Part shown: positions 15,808 to 26,286 of the stretch, one piece after another | Layout of the letters: every line of letters begins with the position of its first letter | How positions within the stretch are numbered: position 1 is the first letter of the stretch | Origin: Candidatus Krumholzibacteriia bacterium | GTDB taxonomy: Bacteria; Krumholzibacteriota; Krumholzibacteriia; G020349025 | DNA: 38,161 nucleotides | NCBI GenBank assembly: GCA_035649275.1 | Contig: DASRJW010000064.1 | Location: 1 to 38,161 of the forward strand | Direction of reading: 5' to 3' | Notes under the pieces: model-generated | What the model was told of the DNA's origin: nothing | Database searches by the model: none | The model's input: only the letters and a program-made list of their open reading frames with translations | Program-made: the position numbers and the translations under genes

Positions 15808-16959
15808 ATGCCGCGTCATCCCCAGGTCGCGCCGGCTCTGGCGGGCATCGGCGGCTCAGTATACTCCGCCCTCGCGGCGCGCATGGCCACGCATCAGGGC
15901 GAAATCTATCCCTTGCATGTCGGCGACACCTGGCTCGAGCCGGCGACCGGCTGCCGCATGCAGGACCTGCGCGTGGAAGAACATCCCGGCATGCATCGCT
16001 ACGCGGAGCCGCAGGGGATGCCGGCGCTCATCGACGCCATCGTCGAGCGCACCCGAAGGCGGAGCGGCGTGCCCACCGAGCGCGGCAACGTGCTCGTGAC
16101 CGGCGGCGCCACCGGTGGACTCGGCGCGGTTCTCGGCGCTCTCCTCGACCCCGGCGACGAAGTGCTGATCCTGGCACCGTACTGGCCGCTCATCCAAGGG
16201 ATGGTGCGCTGTCTGCATGGCACGCCGGTCGAGGTGCCCTTCCTCGGCGTCGCCGACACGCCGGCTTCGGCGGTGGAGACGGTGCGCCGGCGGCTCACGC
16301 CGCGGACCGTGGCTCTCTACGTCAGCACGCCGAACAATCCGACGGGCCGGGTCATCCCGGCTGCGTGGCTCGAAGCGCTGCTGCGTTGGGCGGCGAGCGA
16401 GAACCTCTGGATCCTCGCCGACGAGGTCTACGAGGACTATGTCTACGACGGCGAGCATGTCTACTGCCGGCAGCTCGCTCCCGAACACACGCTCTCGGTG
16501 CATTCGTTCTCCAAGGCCTTCGGGATGGCGGGGAACCGCTGCGGTTACGTGGTCGGTCCGCGGGAGGTGGTGCGCGAGATGTGCAAGGTGAGCACCCACT
16601 CCTTCTACTCGACGCCGACGGCGTCGCAACTCGCCGCCTGCCGCGCCCTCGACGGCCGCGGCGACGACTGGATCGCCCGGGTCAAACCGCTCTACGAGGA
16701 CATGGGACGGCGCGCTGCGGCGCGTCTCGGAGAACCGCCACCGCAGGGCAGCACCTTCCTCTTCCTCGACGTGAGCCGGCAGCTGGACGAGCGCGGCCTC
16801 CCAGGCTTCCTCGACGATTGCGCCGACCGCGGCCTCTTCGTCGCCCCCGGCCCCAGCTTCGGGCCCTATCCGCACCACGTGCGTCTCTGCTTCACCTCGG
16901 CGGCGCCGGAAGTCGTGGCCCGCGGCGTCGAAGTGCTCGCCGAACGGCTCGGGCGCTGA
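15808..16959 (+). CDS. PLP-dependent class I/II aminotransferase
   Basis: Aminotransferase fold type I, 383 residues, full length. It has a glycine-rich PLP-phosphate region (TGGATGGLGAV), STPNNPTG (173-180), the cofactor Asp/Tyr in DEVYED (D205, Y208), the Schiff-base lysine K236 in HSFSKAFGMAG and a C-terminal carboxylate-binding Arg in HHVRLCF. The group is the aspartate/aromatic aminotransferase subfamily I-gamma type. ATG 15808 follows GGAGG (15799-15803). It is divergent from the glycosyltransferase with only 23 bases between starts, so both promoters must lie within coding sequence or overlap. It is convergent with lysAC, and a role in amino-acid synthesis is possible. Confidence 0.92.
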   Translation: MPRHPQVAPALAGIGGSVYSALAARMATHQGEIYPLHVGDTWLEPATGCRMQDLRVEEHPGMHRYAEPQGMPALIDAIVERTRRRSGVPTERGNVLVTGGATGGLGAVLGALLDPGDEVLILAPYWPLIQGMVRCLHGTPVEVPFLGVADTPASAVETVRRRLTPRTVALYVSTPNNPTGRVIPAAWLEALLRWAASENLWILADEVYEDYVYDGEHVYCRQLAPEHTLSVHSFSKAFGMAGNRCGYVVGPREVVREMCKVSTHSFYSTPTASQLAACRALDGRGDDWIARVKPLYEDMGRRAAARLGEPPPQGSTFLFLDVSRQLDERGLPGFLDDCADRGLFVAPGPSFGPYPHHVRLCFTSAAPEVVARGVEVLAERLGR

Positions 16960-17015
16960 AGCGACCCCGCGAAACTCAGAGCGCGGCGCACAAAGGCGGC
17001 GCCGCCAGGAGTCGT

Positions 17016-19643
17016 TCAGACGTCGATCACCGCGCCGTCGCGCAAGACGAACTCCCGCGGCAGCGGCCAGAGATTGTAGTGCGAGGCCATGGCGAAGCCG
17101 TAGGCGCCGGCGTTCTCGATGGCGAGCAAGTGCCCTTCCTGCGGCGAGGGCAGGGGGCGGCTCATGGCGAAGACATCGGCGGATTCGCAGATGTTGCCCA
17201 CGACGTCGACCGATTCGAGCGGCGCCCCGGGAGCGCTGAGATTGCGGATGGCGTGATAAGCCCCGTACAGCGCCGGCCGCACCAGGTGGTTCATTCCCGA
17301 ATCGAGGCCCACGTAGATGTGCCCGGCCGTTTCCTTGCGACAGGTGACGCGCGCCACCAGCGTGCCGGCTTGCGCCACGAGGAATCGCCCGGGCTCGACC
17401 CAGAGCTCGAGCGTGCGTCCGAGCGCCGCCTCGAGCGATTGCAGCATCTCCCGCAGGCCGGCGCCGTAGCTCTCCAGGGCGAACTCGGGCTCGCCGCGCC
17501 GGTAGGGGACACCGAGACCGCCGCCCACGTTGAGAGAGCGCAGGTGCGGAAACGCCGTGGCCGCCGCCACCAGCCGCCGCGCCGCTTCCAGGTGTGGTGC
17601 CGCATCGAGACTGCCGGAGCCGATGTGCGCGTGCAGGCCGACGACGCGGATGTCGCGGGCCGCGAGGATCTCCCGCGCCTCCTGCAAATCCTCCGCCAGG
17701 ATGCCGAACTTCGAATCCATGCCGCCGGTGACGACGTGGGCATGGTGGCCGGCGCCGATCCCGGGGTTGGTGCGAAGGAACACCTCCGTGCCGGCGCGGT
17801 GCGCAGCGAAGCGGCGAACATCGGAGAGCGACCCCAGGTTGACGCGCACACCCTGGTCGTGTACGGCGAGCAAGGTCTCGACCGAGACATTGTTGGCGGT
17901 GAAGAGCACCTGGTCCGCAGGGATGCCGCACTGTAGCGCCCGTTCCACCTCCATGGGCGAGACGGCGTCGATGCCGACGCCCTGGTCGCGCATCAGGAAG
18001 AAGAGCGCCGGGTGGAAGTTGGCCTTGCACGCGTAGGCGAGGCGCGCTCGGGAGTGGTCGAGGGCGGTGCGGAGTCTCTGGATCTGCGCTTCGACACGAT
18101 CGAGCTCGTAAACGTAGAAGGGAGTTCCGTGCTTCGCGGCGAGATCGGCCGCCACCCGGGCGAGACGGTGCGGCGATGGGGGTGACGCAGGTAAGGACGG
18201 CGCCGTCTCCAGGTCCGCGAAGGACTCGCCGAAGACGGCGCGCGGCAAGTTGCCCTGGAAGAATTCCTCGTGCAGCCGGCGGACGACGTCGTCCGCCTCG
18301 GCGTCGGCCACGACGAGGCTCACGTTGATCTCGGAGGCGCCCTGACTGATCATGCGCACTTCCGTGCTCCCCACGGCGCGGAAGAGACGCGCGGCGATCC
18401 CTCGCGCGCGGCGCATGCCGTCGCCCACCACGCAGATGATGGCCATCTCCGGCGCTACCTCGACGCGGGCGATGGCGCGCAGCTCGTCCACGATCGCCTG
18501 CAGCGATCGAGGGTCGTCCACCGTGAGCGAGACGCTGACCTCTGCCGTCGACACCAGATCCACCGGTGTCGAGTGCTTGGCGAAGACGGCGAAGATGCGC
18601 TCCAGGAAGCCGTGCGCCATGAGCATGCGCGTCGAATGCACCGTGACCACGGTGACGCCGTGCTTTACCGCCACCGACCTCACCACAGCGCGCTCGTCGT
18701 GGTACGCCGTGGTGTCGGGCAGGATGAGGGTTCCCGGTGTTCCTGGCGCGGTTTTCGGACGCCGGGAGTTCGCCACCAGCACGGGGATGGCGGCTTCTTG
18801 CGCCGGGTGGAGCGTGGCCGGGTGCAGCACCTTGGCGCCGAAGTAGGCGAGCTCCGCCGCCTCGTCGAAGGAGAGAACGCGGAGCCGCCGCGCTCCCGGC
18901 ACCAGGCGCGGCGGCGCGGTCATGATCCCGTCGACGTCGGTCCAGATCTCGAGGCGCTCGGCCTGCAGCGCCGCGCCCAGGAGCGAGGCGCTGAAATCGG
19001 AACCGCCGCGACCGAGCAGCGTCGTCCGCCCGCCGGCGTCACAGCCGATGAACCCTTGGGTCACGACGATGCCGCCGGCCTCGATCGAGTGCCGCAGATG
19101 GCGGTCGACGAGGCGCTGGAGCACTTCGCGGTCGGGCCTATCCTGAATTGGATTCTCCCCACGTGTCCGCATCACGCTCCGCACGTCGAACCAGGTCGCC
19201 CGGAGCCCCCACGCCTCCAGCGCCGCGGTGACGATGGCGGAGGCAAGGAGCTCACCGAGCGCCAGCCATTCCGCCTGCCCCTGGGCACTGCCGCGGCGCG
19301 GGCCGGCACGTAACGCCTCGAGCCACGGATCGAGACGATGGCAGGCTTCAGCGCCGGCCACCTCGCACATGAGGTCGAAGTGGCGGGTCGCAAGAGCTTC
19401 GTAGGCAGTGGGCCCCGGGGACGATTCGATGGATTGCGTCTGTGTCGATGCAGCTCGACCGTCGAGTCGAGGTTCATTGTCCGCGCCGTCTTCGAACGTC
19501 GAGACCAGGAGATCCGAAATTCCCGCCAGCGCCGAAACGACCACCAGCGGTTTCTCCGCCACCCGGTCGGCGACGATGGTGTGCAGGCGCCGGAGTGCGC
19601 CGGCGTCCTCGACGGAAGTTCCTCCGAACTTGCAGACGATCAT
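17016..19643 (-). CDS. lysAC: Bifunctional aspartate kinase / diaminopimelate decarboxylase
   Basis: Fusion of the first and last enzymes of the DAP-lysine pathway, 875 residues. The N-terminal aspartate kinase (1 to about 300) has CKFGGTSV (4-11), LLGRGGSDFSA (209-219) and WTDVDGIMTA. Tandem ACT domains (about 320-470) are expected to give lysine feedback control. A proline-rich linker (about 480-492) leads to a fold type III DAP decarboxylase with PLP lysine K540 (AYACKANFHP), HAHIGSG, NVGGGLGVPY, EPGRF, the C819 motif CESAD (usually CESGD) and ENAGAYGF. The same order occurs in Xanthomonas-type bifunctional enzymes. ATG 19643 has AAGGAG overlapping the dinB stop, nine bases away, so it is coupled to dinB. 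Confidence 0.95.
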   Translation of the reverse strand: MIVCKFGGTSVEDAGALRRLHTIVADRVAEKPLVVVSALAGISDLLVSTFEDGADNEPRLDGRAASTQTQSIESSPGPTAYEALATRHFDLMCEVAGAEACHRLDPWLEALRAGPRRGSAQGQAEWLALGELLASAIVTAALEAWGLRATWFDVRSVMRTRGENPIQDRPDREVLQRLVDRHLRHSIEAGGIVVTQGFIGCDAGGRTTLLGRGGSDFSASLLGAALQAERLEIWTDVDGIMTAPPRLVPGARRLRVLSFDEAAELAYFGAKVLHPATLHPAQEAAIPVLVANSRRPKTAPGTPGTLILPDTTAYHDERAVVRSVAVKHGVTVVTVHSTRMLMAHGFLERIFAVFAKHSTPVDLVSTAEVSVSLTVDDPRSLQAIVDELRAIARVEVAPEMAIICVVGDGMRRARGIAARLFRAVGSTEVRMISQGASEINVSLVVADAEADDVVRRLHEEFFQGNLPRAVFGESFADLETAPSLPASPPSPHRLARVAADLAAKHGTPFYVYELDRVEAQIQRLRTALDHSRARLAYACKANFHPALFFLMRDQGVGIDAVSPMEVERALQCGIPADQVLFTANNVSVETLLAVHDQGVRVNLGSLSDVRRFAAHRAGTEVFLRTNPGIGAGHHAHVVTGGMDSKFGILAEDLQEAREILAARDIRVVGLHAHIGSGSLDAAPHLEAARRLVAAATAFPHLRSLNVGGGLGVPYRRGEPEFALESYGAGLREMLQSLEAALGRTLELWVEPGRFLVAQAGTLVARVTCRKETAGHIYVGLDSGMNHLVRPALYGAYHAIRNLSAPGAPLESVDVVGNICESADVFAMSRPLPSPQEGHLLAIENAGAYGFAMASHYNLWPLPREFVLRDGAVIDV

Positions 19644-19652
19644 CGGGCTCCT

Positions 19653-20894
19653 TCAGTCCACCGTGGGCGGGCTCGAAGCTTCGGGCGGAGAGGTCTCGCC
19701 GTCTTCGTCCTCATCGCCCCGGGACGGGCGCAGCAGCCGCGCTCGCACCACGGCCTCGGGCCCGAGCCGTTCGCGCAGCGCGTCGGCGGCGCGGGCAGCG
19801 CGGCGGGCGCGCTCCAGCGTCGCGTCGGCAAAGAGCGAGGACTGTTCGCCGCCGGCAGGGACGAGGCCGCTCACGCCGATGCCAAGCAAACGCACGCCAC
19901 GGCCGCCGAGATCGATGCGCTCGGCGAACAGTGTGCGCGCCGCCCCCACGATCACCTCGGCCAGATCCGTCGGTGCCGTGAGCGTCGCAGCGCGTGTCCA
20001 GGTCGTGAAGTCGCCGCTTCGCACCTTGAGATGCACCGTCCGTGCCACGAGAGCTTGCCGGCGCAGCTCCTGGCTCACGCCCTCGGCGCGCTGTAGCAAG
20101 GCGCGATCGATGTCATCGGGCGCCGTGAGGTCGGTGGCGTAGGTGCGCTCCTCGGAGAGCGACTTCGCCTCGCGCCCGGCTTCCACCGGGCGCTCGTCCC
20201 GCCCGTGGGCGAGAGCGAGCAAGTGTCCCGCCATCCCGCTCCCCACCTGCAGCGCCAACACCGATTCGGGCAAAGCGGCGACGTCGCCCACGCTGCGGAT
20301 GCCGCGCTGTCGCAGCCGCGCCGCCGTCTTGGGCCCCACGCCCCAGAGGCGCTCCACCGGCAGCGGCCAGAGCATCGAGGCGATGTCCCGCGGCCCGATG
20401 ACCACGAGCCCATCGGGCTTCTCCAAATCGGAAGCGATCTTGGCCAGGAACTTGTTCGGCGCCACGCCCACCGAAGCCGTGAGGCGCTGCGCGGCGAGGA
20501 GGCGCTCCTTGAGGGCCTGTGCCGTCTGCCGGCCGTCTTCCAAGTCGGCAGCGGCGCCGGTGAGATCGAGGAACGCTTCGTCGATGGAGAGCGGCTCGAC
20601 GGTGGGTGTGAAGGCGTCGAACACCGTACGCAGCGCCCGCGACACCTCGACGTAGAGATCCATCCGCCCCGGCAGCCACACCGCTTGCGGACACAACCGC
20701 TCGGCGGTGACGGACGGCATGGCCGAATGCACGCCGAAGCGCCGCGCTTCGTACGAACAGGTGGAGACCACGCCGCGCCGGCCCCGATGGCCGATGATGA
20801 GCGGCTTGCCGGCGAGAGCGGGGTTCTCGCGCACCTCGACCGCGGCGTAGAAGGCATCCATGTCCACGTGCAGGATCACGCGCTCGCGGTTCAT
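19653..20894 (-). CDS. dinB: DNA polymerase IV (Y-family translesion polymerase)
   Basis: Error-prone polymerase that copies across damaged bases. The 413-residue protein has the catalytic metal residues D11 in HVDMDAFYAAVE and D105/E106 in LSIDEAFLD, the SYEARRFGVHSAMP finger, the thumb helix-hairpin-helix (RLWGVGPKTAARLRQRGI) and a little-finger domain (RTVHLKVRSGDFTTWTR). The C-terminus is acidic and ends without a clear beta-clamp peptide of QLxLF type; QSSLFA near residue 370 may serve. ATG 20894 fits the family start, although no good Shine-Dalgarno sequence is visible. It is followed within nine bases by lysAC. I see no LexA-type operator upstream. Confidence 0.95.
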   Translation of the reverse strand: MNRERVILHVDMDAFYAAVEVRENPALAGKPLIIGHRGRRGVVSTCSYEARRFGVHSAMPSVTAERLCPQAVWLPGRMDLYVEVSRALRTVFDAFTPTVEPLSIDEAFLDLTGAAADLEDGRQTAQALKERLLAAQRLTASVGVAPNKFLAKIASDLEKPDGLVVIGPRDIASMLWPLPVERLWGVGPKTAARLRQRGIRSVGDVAALPESVLALQVGSGMAGHLLALAHGRDERPVEAGREAKSLSEERTYATDLTAPDDIDRALLQRAEGVSQELRRQALVARTVHLKVRSGDFTTWTRAATLTAPTDLAEVIVGAARTLFAERIDLGGRGVRLLGIGVSGLVPAGGEQSSLFADATLERARRAARAADALRERLGPEAVVRARLLRPSRGDEDEDGETSPPEASSPPTVD

Positions 20895-20912
20895 CGGCGC
20901 CGGTCCGGAAGA

Positions 20913-20949
20913 CGACGAAGCCCGGCAACGGGAACGCCGGGCCTCGTCG
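20913..20949 (-). terminator. Strong hairpin between the 105-aa gene and dinB
   Basis: A 14-bp stem (20913-20926 with 20936-20949, one G-U pair on the minus strand) has a nine-base loop. It lies 27 bases past the stop of the 105-aa gene and 18 bases before the dinB start. The tail on the minus strand is TCTTCC, a weak U-tract, so it may be a partial terminator or a processing site rather than a full stop. Confidence 0.55.
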
Positions 20950-20976
20950 AGTAAGAAGGAACGGTCGGCTGTCGTT

Positions 20977-21294
20977 CTAGTCCGCGGCAGGCCGCACCTG
21001 GAAGCAGGGCTGACCGCCGACGGCGCAGTAGTCGAGCTCGTAGGTGCCGTTCGGCGCGGGCTCACTCTCGCGCACGAACAGCGTGGTTTCCTGGCCCGCG
21101 ATGGGCACCCGGAAGGGTCCCACCAGGTCGACGTCGCGCTGCAGCTCTTCGAGCTCCCCGGCGCTCTTGATCACGAGCTGTACCGTGCCGTCGTGCATGT
21201 CCACGACCAGGAGGCTCTCTTCCAAGCGCTGAGCATTGCCGAGGATGTCCAGCAAGCTCTGCTCTGCCCGGGGTGTGAACGCCACCAGTGACAT
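20977..21294 (-). CDS. Small conserved-looking cytoplasmic protein of unknown function (105 aa)
   Basis: I do not recognise this protein. From ATG 21294 it reads MSLVAFTPRAEQSLLDIL, then alternating strands (SLLVVDMHDGTVQLVIKS, VDLVGPFRVPIAGQETTLFV) and a C-terminus with two cysteines (LDYCAVGGQPCFQV). There is no signal peptide or membrane segment. The C-x6-C spacing could bind a metal or redox centre, but that is speculation. The frame is open upstream to a GTG at 21408, but that stretch is low-complexity G/C-rich intergenic sequence. It sits alone between two hairpins, downstream of nrdJ and upstream of dinB. Confidence 0.6.
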   Translation of the reverse strand: MSLVAFTPRAEQSLLDILGNAQRLEESLLVVDMHDGTVQLVIKSAGELEELQRDVDLVGPFRVPIAGQETTLFVRESEPAPNGTYELDYCAVGGQPCFQVRPAAD

Positions 21295-21392
21295 CCGTCG
21301 CCCCCCGTTCGAAAGGCCCCTGTCGCCCTCGAGGTTCCCGAGGGTAACAACCCCGCCGGCCCCGCGCAAGGCGGCCCCGGCCCCCAACACAC

Positions 21393-21424
21393 CCGCCTGG
21401 AAAACCACCAGCTTCCCCAGGCGG
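21393..21424 (-). terminator. Hairpin downstream of nrdJ
   Basis: A 12-bp stem (21393-21404 with 21413-21424) has an eight-base loop and begins 21 bases after the nrdJ stop. Two pairs are G-U when read as minus-strand RNA but would be A-C mismatches in plus-strand RNA, which favours action on the nrdJ transcript. There is no U-tract after it, so termination strength is uncertain. Confidence 0.45.
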
Positions 21425-21445
21425 CGCCACGCGGATCCCGGCGGC

Positions 21446-24250
<2,805 letters not shown>

Positions 24251-24626
24251 GGGAACATCTCCTTACGCTCTCGAGCGCGACGGGCTCGGCAGCTCTCCGC
24301 CTCCGCGTGCACCACTACCGCCACGGAGTCTGACGAGTCCTCCTGTTGTCCTCGCGCCTCCGATTCGGCCACCCGAGATTCTGGGCGGACGAGCGAGAGG
24401 CTCCAGGCGAAGCCTCCGGCCTCCCGGAGGTTTGGCCCGGAAAACGGCCGCAACCCGGCTCCCGTAGAGGTTGTACCCCTCCGGGCCGGCGTCACGCCGT
24501 CAGGAAGTTCGAAGAGAATTTGGTGCGGCACTCTACGGAAGACGCAACTTGCTGATTTTAATGATGTTGCGTTGCTGTCGTCTGCAGGTCCCGTCGTCCC
24601 GGCTCGCACCGACTGGCAAGCTTGCT
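24251..24626 (-). promoter_or_regulatory. Long structured 5' leader of nrdJ
   Basis: If transcription starts near 24626 the nrdJ mRNA has a leader of about 375 bases with no good internal gene. Stems seen on the minus strand include ACGCAAC/GTTGCGT (24542-24548 with 24566-24572) around a 17-base A/U-rich loop, and an interrupted stem of about 13 bp spanning 24457-24487 with an ACA loop. Several GC-rich stems lie near 24405-24445. I do not find a convincing cobalamin-riboswitch B12 box. A structured RNA motif upstream of nrdJ genes (the 'nrdJ motif') has been described, and this leader should be compared with it. Confidence 0.45.
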
Positions 24627-24632
24627 GGCCGG

Positions 24633-24661
24633 ACTCTAGGTCCGGCCCCTGGATCGGTCAA
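24633..24661 (-). promoter_or_regulatory. nrdJ: Promoter for nrdJ
   Basis: On the minus strand TTGACC (24661-24656, 5/6) and TAGAGT (24638-24633, 4/6) are exactly 17 bases apart. Predicted start near 24626. The -10 and spacer overlap an 8-bp perfect inverted repeat (GGCCGGAC/GTCCGGCC, 24627-24647) that could bind a regulator. Confidence 0.55.
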
Positions 24662-24699
24662 GCAGATTTCTCTACCTGTAGTGCTTTTGCCGCAAAAAG

Positions 24700-24715
24700 C
24701 TACTATATGTTGTGG
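24700..24715. promoter_or_regulatory. NrdR-box-like palindrome
   Basis: CTACTATATGTTGTGG matches 12 of 16 positions of the known NrdR consensus (ACACWATATATWGTGT). NrdR is the ATP/dATP-sensing repressor of ribonucleotide reductase genes. Boxes normally come in pairs about 31 bases centre to centre, and I find no second one at that spacing. It lies about 75-90 bases upstream of the predicted nrdJ start. Confidence 0.4.
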
Positions 24716-24762
24716 TTGTGGAGGATACCTCATAGCCCCTCTGTGGATAACATTGTGGATGA
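24711..24762. promoter_or_regulatory. Cluster of DnaA-box-like sites
   Basis: TGTGGATAA at 24742-24750 is a perfect complement of the DnaA box TTATCCACA. TGTGGATGA at 24754-24762 matches 8 of 9 positions. Two weaker copies of the TGTGG core occur at 24711 and 24717, all in the same orientation. The cluster sits between the nrdJ and nuo promoters. DnaA regulates nrd genes in Escherichia coli, so control of nrdJ or nuo is plausible but inferred. Confidence 0.5.
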
Positions 24763-24785
24763 CCGGCCCACGGCCTGGGCATCGG

Positions 24786-24815
24786 TTGTAGCCCCGCTCC
24801 TGGAGCCCGTATATT
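24786..24815 (+). promoter_or_regulatory. Candidate promoter of the nuo operon
   Basis: TTGTAG (24786-24791) and TATATT (24810-24815, 5/6 match to TATAAT) are separated by 18 bases. The predicted start near 24822 gives a leader of about 70 bases. The -35 element is only a 3/6 match. Confidence 0.45.
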
Positions 24816-24846
24816 CGAGGGTGGCAGACCTGGGACGCGGCCCTGA

Positions 24847-24869
24847 ATCCTCTTGAGACACAAGAGGAT
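24847..24869 (+). promoter_or_regulatory. Leader hairpin before nuoA
   Basis: ATCCTCTTG (24847-24855) pairs perfectly with CAAGAGGAT (24861-24869) around the loop AGACA. It lies between the predicted nuo start and the nuoA ribosome site (GGAGG 24881-24885). There is no U-tract, so it looks like an mRNA-stability or protein-binding element rather than a terminator. Confidence 0.5.
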
Positions 24870-24890
24870 GCGCCGGCGGGGGAGGCCACC

Positions 24891-25292
24891 ATGCTCTTCG
24901 ATTTCGCCAACGTGCTGGTCTTCCTCGCCCTGGCCATCGCCTTCGCGACGGCGGTCATGCTCGCCGGGCGCTTCATCCGGCCGCGCATCCCGGAAGTGCA
25001 CAAGGACATCCCCTACGAGTGCGGCGAAAAGCCCGTGGGCAATGCCTGGATCCAGTTCAACTTCCGCTTCTACCTCGTGGCCATCGTCTTCGTGATCTTC
25101 GACGTCGAGATCGCCTTCATGTTCCCCGTCGCCGCCGTCTTCCGGAACTGGGTGGAGACGGGGCGGGGCGCCCTCGCCCTCGTCGAAGTCCTGGTCTTCG
25201 TTCTCATCCTATTCGTCGGCCTGATCTATGTCTGGTCCAAAGGGGATCTACGCTGGAACAAGGCCGTGGCGAAGGGCGGTATGTCGTCATGA
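24891..25292 (+). CDS. nuoA: NADH-quinone oxidoreductase subunit A
   Basis: Membrane subunit of respiratory complex I, 133 residues with three hydrophobic helices. The conserved loop between helices 1 and 2 is present ([20 protein letters not shown]), including the Cys that reports active/deactive transitions in other complexes, and [12 protein letters not shown] follows in helix 2. ATG 24891 has GGAGG five bases upstream. First gene of the operon; its TGA overlaps the nuoB start (ATGA). Confidence 0.95.
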   Translation: MLFDFANVLVFLALAIAFATAVMLAGRFIRPRIPEVHKDIPYECGEKPVGNAWIQFNFRFYLVAIVFVIFDVEIAFMFPVAAVFRNWVETGRGALALVEVLVFVLILFVGLIYVWSKGDLRWNKAVAKGGMSS

Positions 25293-25771
25293 CGCTCTAC
25301 AACGAACTCCCCGCCACCTTCGTCACCACGAACGTGGACAAGCTCATCAACTGGGGTCGGGCTTCGTCGCTCTGGTATCTCCTCTTCGGCCTCGCCTGCT
25401 GCGGCATTGAGCTCATGCAGACCGGCGGGCCGCGGGCCGACCTCGACCGCTTCGGCTCGGTGCCGCGGGCCACGCCGCGGCAAGCGGACCTCATGATCGT
25501 GGCCGGCACAGTCACCCTGAAGATGGCCTCGCGGGTGAAGCTGCTCTACGAGCAGATGCCGCACCCCAAATACGTCATCTCCATGGGCAGCTGCGCCAAC
25601 TGCGGGGGCCTCTTCGACCTGGCCTACTCGGTGCTGCGCGGCGTGGACAAGGTCATCCCGGTGGACCTCTATGTCCCCGGTTGCCCGCCGCGGCCCGAGG
25701 CGCTCACCGAGGGCGTCCTCGAGATCCAGGACAAGATCCACCGCGAGCGCTACCTCACCCGCAACCCCTGA
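25289..25771 (+). CDS. nuoB: NADH-quinone oxidoreductase subunit B (N2 cluster)
   Basis: Carries iron-sulfur cluster N2, the last electron relay before quinone. The 160-residue protein has adjacent C37-C38 (LACCGIE), C102 (GSCANCGG) and C132 (PGCPPRPE), the four N2 ligands. ATG 25289 overlaps the nuoA stop. The length is typical of the bacterial subunit, and the peripheral arm assembles it next to NuoD. Confidence 0.96.
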   Translation: MTLYNELPATFVTTNVDKLINWGRASSLWYLLFGLACCGIELMQTGGPRADLDRFGSVPRATPRQADLMIVAGTVTLKMASRVKLLYEQMPHPKYVISMGSCANCGGLFDLAYSVLRGVDKVIPVDLYVPGCPPRPEALTEGVLEIQDKIHRERYLTRNP

Positions 25772-25782
25772 CGGTGGCCGCG

Positions 25783-26268
25783 ATGAAGGCCGAGGAGATC
25801 CACCAGAGGCTGCAGGCCTGCCTCCCGGACGGAGTGGGCGACCTGCACACCGAGTGCACGGATCCCTGGATCGCCGTGCGGCCCGGCGCCATCGCCGCGG
25901 TGGCGCGGGTGTGCAAGGAGGATCCGGAGCTCCGCTTCGACTTCTTGAGCAACCTGAGCGGGGTGGACGCCAAGGAGTCCATCCTCGTCGTCTACCATCT
26001 GTATTCGTATGCGCTCCGCCACAGCGCCGTGCTCAAGGTGGAAGTGCCGAAGGCGGAGCCGGCGACGCAGACGGTGACCCCAGTCTGGCGCGGGGCGAAC
26101 TGGTTCGAGCGCGAGGCCTTCGATCTCTTCGGCGTCCGCTTCGACGGCCATCCCGATCTCCGCCGCCTGCTCCTCCCGGAGGACTGGGAGGGGCACCCGC
26201 TGCGCAAGGACTACGTCTTCCCGACGCACTACGGCGGCATCGACAACACCCGGGACTACAACCTCTAG
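25783..26268 (+). CDS. nuoC: NADH-quinone oxidoreductase subunit C
   Basis: 30-kDa-type subunit of the complex I connecting module, 161 residues. The family signature WFEREAFDLFGVRFDGHPDL is followed by RRLLLPEDWEGHPLRKDY. It is a separate gene, not fused to nuoD as in enterobacteria. ATG 25783 is chosen, with GGTGG six bases upstream; a GTG at 25774 is possible. It follows nuoB by 11 bases. Confidence 0.95.
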   Translation: MKAEEIHQRLQACLPDGVGDLHTECTDPWIAVRPGAIAAVARVCKEDPELRFDFLSNLSGVDAKESILVVYHLYSYALRHSAVLKVEVPKAEPATQTVTPVWRGANWFEREAFDLFGVRFDGHPDLRRLLLPEDWEGHPLRKDYVFPTHYGGIDNTRDYNL

Positions 26269-26286
26269 AGGAGGTGCCACGGAGCC

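Noticed and set aside
24560-24626. Cobalamin riboswitch B12 box in the nrdJ leader
   Set aside because: A stretch with AGCC...GGGA...ACCTGC looks faintly similar but has an insertion in the core and lacks the other conserved blocks.
24690-24770. Chromosomal replication origin
   Set aside because: DnaA boxes are present, but there are too few, there is no dnaA, dnaN or parAB gene nearby and no long AT-rich unwinding element.
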